A DNA stretch of 64,000 bases. Origin: Trinickia dinghuensis (GTDB lineage: Bacteria > Pseudomonadota > Gammaproteobacteria > Burkholderiales > Burkholderiaceae). Below, one piece after another: positions 45,777-54,539 of this stretch. The translations under genes were made by a program, and so were the position numbers. The notes beneath the pieces are model-generated. The model did not search any database. It was not told where the DNA came from and saw only the letters and a program-made list of their open reading frames with translations. Every line of letters begins with the position of its first letter. Position 1 is the first letter of the stretch. The stretch spans positions 62,001 through 126,000 of the forward strand of contig NZ_QRGA01000010.1 in assembly GCF_003367175.1 (NCBI RefSeq), in the 5' to 3' direction.

Positions 45777-46538
45777 GCCGCCGTCCACCAGGAGCGCCGC
45801 GCCGGTCACATAGCGGGCGCGATCCGAAGCGAGGAATACCACGCAATCGGCCACGTCTTCCGGCGCGCCGAGCCGGCCGAGCGGAATGCGCCGCTCGAAG
45901 TAGGCGCGCTTGTCCTCGTCCGCCAGATCTTCAGCGTTGAGATCGGTCGCGATCGTGCCCGGCATGACCGAATTGCAGCGGATTCCGAACGGTCCGAGCG
46001 CGATCGCGCACGACTGCATGAGCGAATGCACGCCGGCCTTCGTCGGCGTGTAGTGCGTCTGCATGCCGCCTCCGACAAGCGCGCTGATCGAACTCGTCGC
46101 CACGATCGCGCCGCCCGTCCCCTGCTCTTTCATCTGCCTGGCCACCGCCTGCGTCACATAGAACGCGCCGTTCAAGTTGACCCCGACCGTCCGCTCCAAC
46201 ACTGAAGGCGGCATGTCGAGAAACGCGTGGAACGGACAGATGCCGGCGTTGCTCGCAAGCACGTCGACCTTCCCGAACGCTTCGACCGCGTGGCTGACGA
46301 GATCGATGCCCGTCTGCGGGAGCGCGACGTTTCCTTCGACGGCGATCGCGCGGCGGCCGTGCGCTTCGATCTCGCGGACCACTTCGTCGATCGCGGAGCG
46401 CCGTCCGTACGAGGCGTCGTTGTCGCCCCAGTAGTTGATGACGACATCCGCGCCTTCTCGCGCGCAGGCGACGGCAATGGCGTGGCCGATCCCGCGCGAA
46501 CCGCCGGTCACGATCGCCACTTTGTTTTCGAGCAGCAC
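45756..46538 (-). CDS. L-rhamnose 1-dehydrogenase (SDR)
   Basis: Short-chain dehydrogenase of 260 residues that oxidises L-rhamnose to L-rhamnono-lactone with NAD(P)+. The cofactor loop is TGGSRGIGHA; the catalytic Ser, Tyr and Lys are in SSISALVGGGMQTHYTPTK. NAGICPFHAFLDMP and the C-terminal GGLFVNLQ resemble characterised L-rhamnose dehydrogenases closely. It is last in the minus-strand operon that starts at 49433. Confidence 0.88.
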   Translation of the reverse strand: MLLENKVAIVTGGSRGIGHAIAVACAREGADVVINYWGDNDASYGRRSAIDEVVREIEAHGRRAIAVEGNVALPQTGIDLVSHAVEAFGKVDVLASNAGICPFHAFLDMPPSVLERTVGVNLNGAFYVTQAVARQMKEQGTGGAIVATSSISALVGGGMQTHYTPTKAGVHSLMQSCAIALGPFGIRCNSVMPGTIATDLNAEDLADEDKRAYFERRIPLGRLGAPEDVADCVVFLASDRARYVTGAALLVDGGLFVNLQ

Positions 46539-46618
46539 TTAGGACTCCTTAGGTCGTTTCTTCGATCGACGGCCCGGCTCGGCTGAACGCGGCGCTCCGT
46601 GCATCGCCACACCACGAC

Positions 46619-47797
46619 TCAATGGGTATAGGGACGCACGAGCGCACACTCGGGATTGAGCCGTACGCCGAAGCCGGGCGTCTCCGGCACCTTCATTCGT
46701 CCATTGACCGGGACGGGCTCGTCGAGCAACAGCGGGGTAAACATCGGCACCACGCGATCCGCCTCGGGCGCCATCATCAAGAATTCCGCGAACGGCGAAT
46801 TGTGCCGCGTCACGACGAAATGGTAGCTGTAGACCGACGAACCGTGCGGCACCACCATGACGTTGTGCGCATCGGCGAGCGCCGAAATCTTGATGAGCTC
46901 GGTCAAACCGCCGCACCAGCCGACGTCCGGCTGAATCAGATCGCAGCAGCCCATTTCGAGCAGCATGCGGAATCCCCAGCGCGTGGCCTCATGTTCGCCC
47001 GTCGACACCATCATGCCGCGCGGCACGTTGCGCCGAAGCTCCGCATAGCCCCAGTAATCGTCGGGCGGCAGGCATTCCTCGATCCACTTCAAGCCGTATT
47101 CGTGCGCGGCGTGAGCAAAGCGCGTCGCGTAAGGCACGTCTAGGCTCATCCAGCAGTCGTACATCAGCCAGAAGTCGTCACCGACGCGTTCCCTCATGGT
47201 GGCGAGCGTGTTCAGATTCTTGCGCAGGCCCTCTTCGCCTTCGGCCGGGCAATGCTGGAGCGGCAGCTTGCCGCCGATGAAGCCCATCTGCTTGGCCAGA
47301 TCGGGGCGAGCGCCCGTCGCATAGAACACGAGTTCGTCACGCACCGGCCCGCCCAGCAACTGAAAGACCGGTTCCTGGCGAACCTTGCCGAGCAGATCCC
47401 ACAGCGCGAGATCGACGCCCGAGATCGTGTTGAGCACGACGCCCTTGCGCCCGTAATAGAGCGTCGCGTAGTACATCTGGTCCCACATCGTCTCGATGTC
47501 CGTGACGCGGCGCCCCTCCAGAAACCGGGCAAGATGCTTTTCGACGATGAACGCGCCGATCTCGCCCCCGGTCGTGACGGCGAACCCGACGCTGCCGTCG
47601 CTCGCCTCGATCTCGACGACGAGCGTGCCCAGCACGTTGATGCCGAACGAGCGCCGGGATTGACGATATTCGGGGTAGCGAGCCATCGGCGTCGCAATGT
47701 GATCGTCGATCCAGTGCCCGTCCGACTGATCGTGGTAGTCCGCGCCGCCGCCGCGAACCGTGAAGGCGCGCACGTGCTTGATGGTTGGCATGCTCAT
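46619..47797 (-). CDS. rhmD: L-rhamnonate dehydratase
   Basis: Enolase-superfamily dehydratase of 392 residues that converts L-rhamnonate to 2-keto-3-deoxy-L-rhamnonate. Mg ligands are likely in [21 protein letters not shown] and [12 protein letters not shown]; the general base His is near [31 protein letters not shown] is the family N-terminus. ATG 47797 has AGGGAG upstream. An open frame continuing to 48595 overlaps the next gene in another phase and was trimmed. Confidence 0.92.
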   Translation of the reverse strand: MSMPTIKHVRAFTVRGGGADYHDQSDGHWIDDHIATPMARYPEYRQSRRSFGINVLGTLVVEIEASDGSVGFAVTTGGEIGAFIVEKHLARFLEGRRVTDIETMWDQMYYATLYYGRKGVVLNTISGVDLALWDLLGKVRQEPVFQLLGGPVRDELVFYATGARPDLAKQMGFIGGKLPLQHCPAEGEEGLRKNLNTLATMRERVGDDFWLMYDCWMSLDVPYATRFAHAAHEYGLKWIEECLPPDDYWGYAELRRNVPRGMMVSTGEHEATRWGFRMLLEMGCCDLIQPDVGWCGGLTELIKISALADAHNVMVVPHGSSVYSYHFVVTRHNSPFAEFLMMAPEADRVVPMFTPLLLDEPVPVNGRMKVPETPGFGVRLNPECALVRPYTH

Positions 47798-47817
47798 GCA
47801 AAGACTCCCTATGCAGT

Positions 47818-48570
47818 TCAATAGGTGGCGCGTCCGCCGGACAGATCGAACACCGCCCCCGTGCTGAACGCGCAATCCTCGGACGAGAGCCAAAGGATCA
47901 GGGAGGCAGCCTCCTCGGGCAGCAAAAAGCGATTCATCGGAATCTTCGCCAGCATGTAGTCGATATGTTCCTGCGACATCGAATCGAAGATCTCCGTCTT
48001 CGCCGCGGCCGGGGTCACGGCGTTGACCAAGATGTTTCGCTTGGCCAATTCCTTGCCGAGCGACTTCGTGAGCCCGATCAAGCCGGCCTTCGATGCGCTG
48101 TAGTGCGAGGCGTTCGGGTTGCCTTCCTTGCCGGCCACCGAGGCGATGTTGACGATACGGCCGTAGCCTCCCTCGAGCATGCGCGGCACGACCGCGCGGC
48201 AGGTCAGATACGAGCCGATCAGGTTCACTTCGATCACGCGTCGCCAGACGGCCGGATCCAACTCCCAGGTCGAGCCGTTGCCGCCGGTGATCCCCGCGCT
48301 GTTGATCAGGACGTCGATCGAACCGTGCTCGGCGAAGGTCGATGCGGCAGCGGCTTCGACGGCCGCTTCGTCGACGAGATCGACGGTCACGGCCGATACC
48401 TTGCCCAGCTCGGATAGTTCGCTGCGGCTGCGTTCGAGACGCGTCGCATCGACGTCCCAAAGGGCGACTGACGCGCCCGATCGCAGTGCGCGCTGTGCGA
48501 CCGCATAGCCGATGCCACGCGCGCCGCCCGTGATGACGACGGTCCGGCCTTTCAGATCGATCTCGTTCAT
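47818..48570 (-). CDS. 2-keto-3-deoxy-L-rhamnonate dehydrogenase (SDR)
   Basis: SDR of 250 residues that oxidises 2-keto-3-deoxy-L-rhamnonate to the 2,4-diketo acid with NAD+. The cofactor loop is [10 protein letters not shown]; catalytic Ser/Tyr/Lys are in [22 protein letters not shown] 48570 overlaps the hydrolase stop (ATGA). Assignment depends on its place between the dehydratase and the FAH hydrolase, the order of the diketo-hydrolase branch. Confidence 0.87.
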   Translation of the reverse strand: MNEIDLKGRTVVITGGARGIGYAVAQRALRSGASVALWDVDATRLERSRSELSELGKVSAVTVDLVDEAAVEAAAASTFAEHGSIDVLINSAGITGGNGSTWELDPAVWRRVIEVNLIGSYLTCRAVVPRMLEGGYGRIVNIASVAGKEGNPNASHYSASKAGLIGLTKSLGKELAKRNILVNAVTPAAAKTEIFDSMSQEHIDYMLAKIPMNRFLLPEEAASLILWLSSEDCAFSTGAVFDLSGGRATY

Positions 48571-49433
48571 CGTGCCTCCCCTTCGATACGTGCATCGACA
48601 GTGCGCTGACGTTGTTCGCCGAGGCCCGCGATGCCCAGACGCATCGTCTGCCCCGCGCGCAGATAGACAGGCTCGGGTTTTTGCCCCATGCCGACGCCCG
48701 GCGGCGTCCCGGTCGAGATGACGTCGCCCGGTTGGAGGCTCATGAATCGGCTGATGTAGGAGACGAGCGTGGCGACGTCGAACACCATCGTCTTCGTGTT
48801 GCCGTTCTGGTAGCGCTTGCCGTCGACTTCGAGCCACATGTCGAGCGACTGCGGATCGGGCACCTCGTCGCGCGTGACGAGCCAGGGCCCGAGCGGGCCG
48901 AACGTATCGCAGCCTTTGCCTTTGTCCCATTGGCCGCCGCGTTCCAGCTGGTAGGCGCGTTCGGAAACGTCATTGACGACGCAGTAGCCGGCGACGTAGT
49001 CGAGCGCTTGCTCGCGCGTCACGTAGCGCGCTGCCCGGCCGATGACCACCCCGAGTTCGACTTCCCAGTCGACCTTTTGCGCACCGGGCGGGATTTCGAC
49101 GTCGTCGTTCGAGCCGATGATCGCACTGGTCGCCTTCATGAACAGGACGGGCTCGGTGGGCACCGGCATGTTCGATTCCGCGGCGTGATCGGAATAGTTG
49201 AGGCCGACGCAGATCATCTTGCCGACACGGCCGACGCAGGGGCCGAGGCGCACGTCGGCCGGGGCGAGCGGCAACGATTCAAGCTCGAGCGCCGCTAGGC
49301 GCTGCAAGCCGGCGGGCGACAGCGTTTCCGACGCGATGTCGGATACCTGGCCGGACAAATCGCGGATGCGGCCTTGCCGGTCGATTACACCGGGGCGCTC
49401 CTCGCCCGGGCTGCCGAAACGCACTAGTTTCAT
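48567..49433 (-). CDS. 2,4-diketo-3-deoxy-L-rhamnonate hydrolase (FAH family)
   Basis: Fumarylacetoacetate hydrolase-fold enzyme of 288 residues expected to cleave the diketo acid to pyruvate and L-lactate. [13 protein letters not shown] starts the catalytic domain; metal-binding acids lie in [12 protein letters not shown] and NDVSERAYQ, and [11 protein letters not shown] closes the site. It leads the operon hydrolase-dehydrogenase-dehydratase-rhamnose dehydrogenase. Confidence 0.9.
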   Translation of the reverse strand: MKLVRFGSPGEERPGVIDRQGRIRDLSGQVSDIASETLSPAGLQRLAALELESLPLAPADVRLGPCVGRVGKMICVGLNYSDHAAESNMPVPTEPVLFMKATSAIIGSNDDVEIPPGAQKVDWEVELGVVIGRAARYVTREQALDYVAGYCVVNDVSERAYQLERGGQWDKGKGCDTFGPLGPWLVTRDEVPDPQSLDMWLEVDGKRYQNGNTKTMVFDVATLVSYISRFMSLQPGDVISTGTPPGVGMGQKPEPVYLRAGQTMRLGIAGLGEQRQRTVDARIEGEAR

Positions 49434-49474
49434 ACGACGTCTCCTCGTCTGGATTGGAATACCGTTGACGAAGG

Positions 49475-49509
49475 ACTATAGAAGGGCCGCAATAGCCGAA
49501 CAATCCGAA
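49475..49509 (-). promoter_or_regulatory. Promoter of the rhamnose catabolic operon
   Basis: Minus strand: TTGTTC (49498-49503), 17-base spacer, TATAGT (49475-49480), 42 bases before the hydrolase start. CGGATTG upstream and TATAGTCC are shared with the rhaM promoter, suggesting one regulator for both operons. Confidence 0.55.
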
Positions 49510-49608
49510 ACGCGCATCCGCCGATAACGAATTCGAATCGCGGCGCGGCGGGGCGGGAATCGCCTTTCGTCGCGCGTCGATGCGATACACCGCTGATTGA
49601 GCGGGTGG

Positions 49609-49652
49609 TCGGGCTGATCGGGCTGATCGGGCTGATCGGGCTGATCGGGCTA
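49609..49652. repeat. 9-bp tandem repeat (TCGGGCTGA)
   Basis: Four exact copies of TCGGGCTGA from 49609 to 49644, plus a partial fifth to 49652. The repeat is outside any gene, 53 bases before the start at 49705, where copy-number change could alter promoter spacing. Confidence 0.9.
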
Positions 49653-49704
49653 AATCGTTACAATCCCCGGGTGCATTCATTTTCGACCGCGTCGAGTTCA
49701 AGAC

Positions 49705-50409
49705 ATGTTGACTTCCCATTTCTGGAGCGGCGACGCCATCCGCAGTCGAAGCGTCAGTGACGTCGTCTTATCGAGCATGCTCGATGTGCCGGTGCCCACG
49801 GCGCGCCTGCTTGCGGATTGGCAAAGAGAGATATCGGCGCGACTCGTGCTGGAACCCGGGGATGTCGAGGCCATGCCGTTGGCGCGAACACAAGCGCGCT
49901 GGCCGGAGTACAAGCGCTGTGTGCAGGCAATGGCAGACTGGACGCGCGCGCTCGGTTTGTCCACCGTGCTTGCCGAGAGCGACATCGCACTGATGGCCTG
50001 CCGTGGCGCGAGGTACCACCATGACGGTGCGCAATATGGTGGTGCGGCTTTTTGCAATCTCTTCCTCAGCGACGACAAAGGCCTGGACGTGCATTTTCCC
50101 GCCACGGGCCATCGCATTCCACTCACGCGGGGAACAGCGGTGATATTCGATACCGGTCAACCGCACGGCGTGATTCAGCGCCGCGGCAACGGCTTTAGCG
50201 CGGCCGACTTCCCGCCGGGCCAGGATTTCAACCAGGTATTCCTGACCTGGGAACTGCCCATCGAAGACGCCCATGTTCGGCAAGCGCTCGGCGTGGTCTT
50301 CGACATCGCCGATTCGACCTCGCCGCAACTCGACGAAGAGCAGGTCTTGTTGGACGGCGCGCCCGCCGCTGTGTGTCCGGAATCCGGTCGCTGGTACCGG
50401 ACTGAATGA
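49705..50409 (+). CDS. Putative 2-oxoglutarate/Fe(II)-type oxygenase
   Basis: A 234-residue soluble protein without a confident family name. YHHDGAQYGGAAFCNLFLSD, followed 48 residues later by TGQPHGVIQ, has the H-x-D...H pattern of 2OG-Fe(II) dioxygenases (His105, Asp107, His154). The basic RRGNGF after it could bind 2-oxoglutarate. It lies between the rhamnose operon and the ATPase pair, preceded by a tandem repeat. Substrate unknown; it may be unrelated to either neighbour. Confidence 0.55.
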   Translation: MLTSHFWSGDAIRSRSVSDVVLSSMLDVPVPTARLLADWQREISARLVLEPGDVEAMPLARTQARWPEYKRCVQAMADWTRALGLSTVLAESDIALMACRGARYHHDGAQYGGAAFCNLFLSDDKGLDVHFPATGHRIPLTRGTAVIFDTGQPHGVIQRRGNGFSAADFPPGQDFNQVFLTWELPIEDAHVRQALGVVFDIADSTSPQLDEEQVLLDGAPAAVCPESGRWYRTE

Positions 50410-50533
50410 TCCCCGCATCGCATTCACTGCGCTGAGGGCCAAAGGATTGCGCCGCCCCACCCCCAAAAAAACGAGTACAATTAGCCATTTCGCACGGAAA
50501 TCCGTTCGAAACAATGGTTACTAGGGGCGTTAC

Positions 50534-51727
50534 ATGCTGCATAGCTACGCAGCCACGAACTTCCAGTCGTTCCGGGAACGAGTCGATGTCGATCTGCTCG
50601 TCAACCAGCGGGCGCCGGACACTGACTGGATCGCAAGCTGTGCCACGGGCCAGCGCGTATCGAAAGTAGCGGGCGCTATCGGCGCGAACGGTTCCGGCAA
50701 GACGGCTTTGCTCAAGCCCATGGCGTTCCTCAGCTGGTTTTTCACGTCGTCGTTCCAACAAGCGCAGGTCGGCTCGGCCATTCCGGTTCAGCCGCACTTT
50801 GCCAATGTGAGCGAGCCCGTAGAGATCGAGTGCACGGCCGACTTCGATGGCCAGCTGTGGCGGTACGTCCTGCGCTGCACACCGCAGCGCGTCTTGCATG
50901 AAGCGCTGTACCGCAAGCACGACCGCTTTCGCTATGTGTTCGCGCGAGACTGGAGCGAGGCCAAAGGCTCCTACGTCGTCCGGCAGCAGGATTTCGGCCT
51001 CGACCCGGGCAAAGCCGTCGAAGCCCGCCCCAATGTGTCTCTGATTTCCTGGGCAGCGCAATACGGCGTGCCGTTGGCGCTCAAGATCGCTGCTCCGAAC
51101 ATTTACAGTAACGTCGGCGTGTCGGGCCGTGTGAACACTGGCGATTTGGGCGTGCTGGAAGCAGCAAAGGGATTCCAGGCTAACGCAGTGCAACGCGCCG
51201 AAATGGAGCGCTTGCTGTGCGGCTGGGATTTGGGGCTCTCGGGTGTAGAGATCCGGGAAGCCGAGGTCACACCGAATCCCCTTGCTCCGGACCAGAAGGA
51301 GAAGGTTTGGGTGCCTTTTGGCCGCCACAAGAGTCGTGGCCAAGAGTACACACTGCAGCTGTTTCTAGAGTCGAACGGTACGAAGAGCGCATTCTCGCTG
51401 CTTTCCGCCCTGTTACCGGCTTTGAGCGTCGGCGGTCTAGCCGTGATCGATGAATTCGAGAGCGATCTGCATCCGCACATGCTGGATGCCATCTTGGGTT
51501 TGTTCGCAAGCCAGAGGACCAACCCGCGCAATGCCCAGCTCCTCTTTACTAGCCATGCGATGGAGGTGCTGAACGTGCTGGACAAGCACCAGGTGATCTT
51601 GGTCGAAAAGGATGCGGATTGCGAAAGCAGCGCCATTCGCCTAGACGAGGTTGCTGGCGTACGCTCGGACGTGAGTCTCTATGCCAAGTACATGGCCGGT
51701 GCGTTTGGCGCGGTCCCCGATCTGTAA
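50534..51727 (+). CDS. AAA-family ATPase (RloA-like), candidate defence protein
   Basis: ABC/SMC-like AAA ATPase of 397 residues. Walker A GANGSGKT is at residues 50-57, followed by a long helical insert. The signature region is near YTLQLFLESNGTKSAFSLLSAL, split here by position around residues 272-293; Walker B is LAVIDEFESDLHP and the switch His is in FTSHAMEVL. This architecture (AAA_15/21) is typical of RloA, PARIS AriA and retron-associated ATPases. Its stop overlaps the next start, so the two form an operon. The defence role is inferred. Confidence 0.8.
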   Translation: MLHSYAATNFQSFRERVDVDLLVNQRAPDTDWIASCATGQRVSKVAGAIGANGSGKTALLKPMAFLSWFFTSSFQQAQVGSAIPVQPHFANVSEPVEIECTADFDGQLWRYVLRCTPQRVLHEALYRKHDRFRYVFARDWSEAKGSYVVRQQDFGLDPGKAVEARPNVSLISWAAQYGVPLALKIAAPNIYSNVGVSGRVNTGDLGVLEAAKGFQANAVQRAEMERLLCGWDLGLSGVEIREAEVTPNPLAPDQKEKVWVPFGRHKSRGQEYTLQLFLESNGTKSAFSLLSALLPALSVGGLAVIDEFESDLHPHMLDAILGLFASQRTNPRNAQLLFTSHAMEVLNVLDKHQVILVEKDADCESSAIRLDEVAGVRSDVSLYAKYMAGAFGAVPDL

Positions 51728-52236
51728 TGGCGAAAAAACGCGGGTTCCGGGAAGAGTATGAAACCTTGCTGCTGGTTGGTGAAGGAGAGACTGAGGTTGC
51801 ATTCCTGAGCCATATCAAAGCGCTGTATGTCGAGCGTGGCTGCGGACTCGCGGTGAAAGTCATCTGCGCCAGGGGTAAGGGAGCGGCGCACGTCGTTGAC
51901 GTGGCAATACGGCAACGGCTCAACGCTGCGTATGACACCGTGGCGGTGCTGCTCGACACCGATACGGACTGGGGGCCGGCGGTCGCCAAACGCGCAAACG
52001 AGCATCGAATCCAGGTTCTTCGTTCCGAGCCCATGTTTGAAGCCATGATGCTGCGCGTGCATCGGCAGTCGGCAGAGGGGCGCGCCGACGAGTTGAAGCG
52101 CCGATTCGCACCCCTCGTCAACGGAGATGGCCTCGATCCGAGGAACTACAGCACGAATTTTGGCGACGATATTTTGCAGATGGCACGGCAAAGAGAGTTG
52201 ACGCTCGATCATCTACTCCGACTACTGCGTCGGTAG
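51727..52236 (+). CDS. RloB/TOPRIM-like partner protein, candidate defence effector
   Basis: A 169-residue protein translated from an ATG overlapping the ATPase stop (TAATG). LLVGEGETEVAFLSHI followed by VAVLLDTDTDWG resembles the acidic E...DxD metal site of TOPRIM/OLD-type nucleases, and SEPMFEAMMLRVH matches the helix position seen in RloB-like proteins. It is shorter than PARIS AriB or OLD effectors. A metal-dependent nuclease or sensor controlled by the ATPase is likely; target unknown. Confidence 0.68.
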   Translation: MAKKRGFREEYETLLLVGEGETEVAFLSHIKALYVERGCGLAVKVICARGKGAAHVVDVAIRQRLNAAYDTVAVLLDTDTDWGPAVAKRANEHRIQVLRSEPMFEAMMLRVHRQSAEGRADELKRRFAPLVNGDGLDPRNYSTNFGDDILQMARQRELTLDHLLRLLRR

Positions 52237-52322
52237 CGTTGGCGCAGGAAGTGAAATTCGCTGAAGTTTGGTCATCGACGGCTAGTCGGATATTGGGGGC
52301 GCCTCCTGCGACGCCAAGCAGA

Positions 52323-53510
52323 TCACTTGCGGCGCCGGATGGTCGCCATCGCGAGACCCGCTCCTGCGAATGCACACGCGGCGGACACCAGCGCGACGGC
52401 GCGCAGTCCATCGGCGATGGCGTCGGCTTCCGCCTGCGCCACGGGTGTCCGCGGCAATGTGCGTCTATCGCCGCCCGCCGCCCCGGAGTACGCGTCAGGT
52501 TCCAGCAACTGCCCGGTCCGGCGAGCACCCGGAGGAACTTGCAGTGCGTCGAGCCGCGCCGCAAGTGCCGCGTCATGCGACCACACGAACACGATGCCGA
52601 GCACCGCAATCGCCAACAGGCCCGCAATCCGTGCGACTGCATTGTTGATGCCCGATGCGACACCCGTGCGGTCGCTCTGCACCGAGCCCATCACGGTGGT
52701 CGTGAGCGGTGCGACCGTGATGGTCATCCCGAGCCCGAGGACGGTCAGCGCAGGGAAGAATCCGGCCCAGTAGCTGCCGCGCACGAACGGCAGCCCAAGC
52801 ATCACGAACCCGATTCCGGCAACGGCCGGCCCTGCGCTCAATAGCGCCTGCGAACCGAAGCGGCTCGTCAGGCCGCCAGTGAAGCGCGACAACAAACCGA
52901 TGATGACAGGCACGGGCAGCAACGCTGCGCCGGCTTCGGTCGCGGTGTAGCCATGCGCGCGGATCAGCGTGAACGGCAGGAAGAACAGTGCCCCGCTCAG
53001 GCCGAAATAAAGCAGCAGCGTAACGAGGTTGGCGCCGGTGAAATCGCGCGAGCGGAACACGTCGAGCGGCATCATGGGGTAACGGCTTCTTGCTTCGATC
53101 ATCACGAATGCGGCCAGCACGAGCACGCCCGCGCCGATCGAGGACAGTACGAGCGGATGCACGAAGCCGCGCGCCGACGCCTCGGTCAAACCATACGTGA
53201 GGCCGGCGAGCCCCGCGGCCGCGCTCAGCGCGCCGGGCCAATCCAATTGCTGCTGCGCGTCGGGCTTGTGGCTGTTGGGCACCGACGACATCGCGAGCGC
53301 GATCGTGACTACCGCAAGCGGCACATTAAGGAAGAAGATCGCGCGCCACGACAACGCGTCGACGAGCCAACCGCCCGCCACCGGCCCCACCGCCGACGTG
53401 ATAGCGCCGACGCCCGCCCAGGTGCCGATCGCACGTGCGCGCGCTTCGCCCTCGAATATGGCACCGATGATCGCGAGCGAGCTAGGGACGAACAGCGCGG
53501 CGCCATCTAT
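52323..53510 (-). pseudogene. DHA2-type MFS efflux transporter, N-terminus missing
   Basis: Multidrug MFS protein of the 14-helix DHA2 group. Family sequence begins abruptly at GAALFVPSSLAIIGAIFEGEA and continues through VGPVAGGWLVDALSWRAIFFLN to the C-terminus. Roughly the first 100-150 residues are absent, and upstream (near 53505) the frame meets unrelated sequence and a stop. A GTG at 53390 could start a shorter product, but it would lack several helices. Almost certainly non-functional. Confidence 0.75.
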
Positions 53511-53587
53511 CTCTTCTTCGACAAGCTGGCGTGATTAAGCCGACATCCCCCCGACTCGAGCGCTGCCCGCCAAAGAAGGAGCCCACC

Positions 53588-53704
53588 ATGTCCCTGTCCC
53601 TCTACGAAGTCACGATCCCGGCGTTGATCCGCGGCCTCAAAGTGCGGTCCAACTACGTCGACGCCGCAGCGAAGTTCGCCGCCGACCACAGCATCAATCC
53701 CTGA
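53588..53704 (+). pseudogene. DUF1993 family N-terminal remnant
   Basis: ATG 53588 behind AAGGAG gives MSLSLYEVTIPALIRGLKV, the start of a DUF1993 protein, but TGA ends the frame after 38 residues. The next codons (SLIAAR) continue the family sequence in frame before similarity fades. Full proteins are about 170 residues. This is a decayed fragment beside the truncated transporter. On the plus strand just left, a stop-terminated IYLFFDKLA (to 53534) may be the tail of another lost gene. Confidence 0.65.
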
Positions 53705-53797
53705 TCCTTGATCGCCGCGCGGACCTCCCCGGCTCCTCCTTAAGCTTTTCACTTCTTCGCTGTCCGACATCAGGTCTGTAGAAAGCTCTGCGCTCAG

Positions 53798-53836
53798 AAA
53801 AAAAGACCGTTGTCCTTGCGGGCAACGGTCTTTTTT
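53798..53836. terminator. Bidirectional terminator
   Basis: GACCGTTG (53805-53812) and CAACGGTC (53823-53830) form a perfect stem flanked by an A-run on the left and a T-run on the right, so it can stop transcription from either side. It lies downstream of the secreted-protein gene on the minus strand. Confidence 0.85.
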
Positions 53837-53930
53837 ATGCAGCACCGGTCAAAGGGCCTACGTAATCGAAGCGCTCAATCGCTTTCGCTCATTTGCATCC
53901 GATTGCCAGTCCTAATTGTTCCGATCGTTC

Positions 53931-54230
53931 TTACTGAGCAACCGGCGATTTCACGGACGGTGTCGCCAGCGTGTTATTGGCCCCATTTGCGGGCAGCGTC
54001 GGCATCGTGCTCATGTTCATGCCATTCGCCTGATCTGAAGTCTGCATCGCCGTGCCGCTCTCCGAGTTCGTCATACCAGGCATGCCATAGCCGCTCGTCG
54101 TAGCAGCCGGCGTGGCAGCGGCCGGCGACGTGACCGTCGGGGTCGCCAGCGTGTTGTTTTGCGCGAATGCTCCGTTCGACAGCGTGAGTGCAGCCGCGGC
54201 TGCGATCAATGTGATGGTTACCTTGCTCAT
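53931..54230 (-). CDS. Small secreted protein with internal repeat
   Basis: A 99-residue exported protein: signal peptide MSKVTITLIAAAAALTLSNG with cleavage near AFA-QNN, then a low-complexity region rich in T, A, P, S, N and M. The motif NNTLATP(T/S)V(T/K)SP appears at both ends of the mature chain. No domain recognised. ATG 54230 follows GGAGCG. The 54231-54539 stretch shows no further gene. Confidence 0.65.
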   Translation of the reverse strand: MSKVTITLIAAAAALTLSNGAFAQNNTLATPTVTSPAAATPAATTSGYGMPGMTNSESGTAMQTSDQANGMNMSTMPTLPANGANNTLATPSVKSPVAQ

Positions 54231-54539
54231 GATTCGCTCCTCCTTAATCAGGTTTATCAGCCCGGGATTGCGCAAAATCCACGCCATGCCATGAACCGCC
54301 AGCACGGAGTCGAGTCTGCGCCCGATAATGCGAATCTTAGGAAAATGGTCCCAGATGATTAAGCGCGCTATTCGCAATGGTGAATTTCGATTTTTGGGAT
54401 AACCGGCGAAAGTGACGCGTCCTCCTCCCCAATCTGGGGCCGAGGCGGTTTTTCACGGCGCAGTTCGGACTACGCGTCTTCGTAACGAATTCAACCTGCG
54501 AAGCACTGGCAGCGCACCCAATACGCACACTCTCTTCTA

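Noticed and set aside
47798-48595. N-terminal extension of the rhamnonate dehydratase frame
   Set aside because: It overlaps the SDR gene in another phase; the dehydratase has a proper ATG and ribosome site at 47797.
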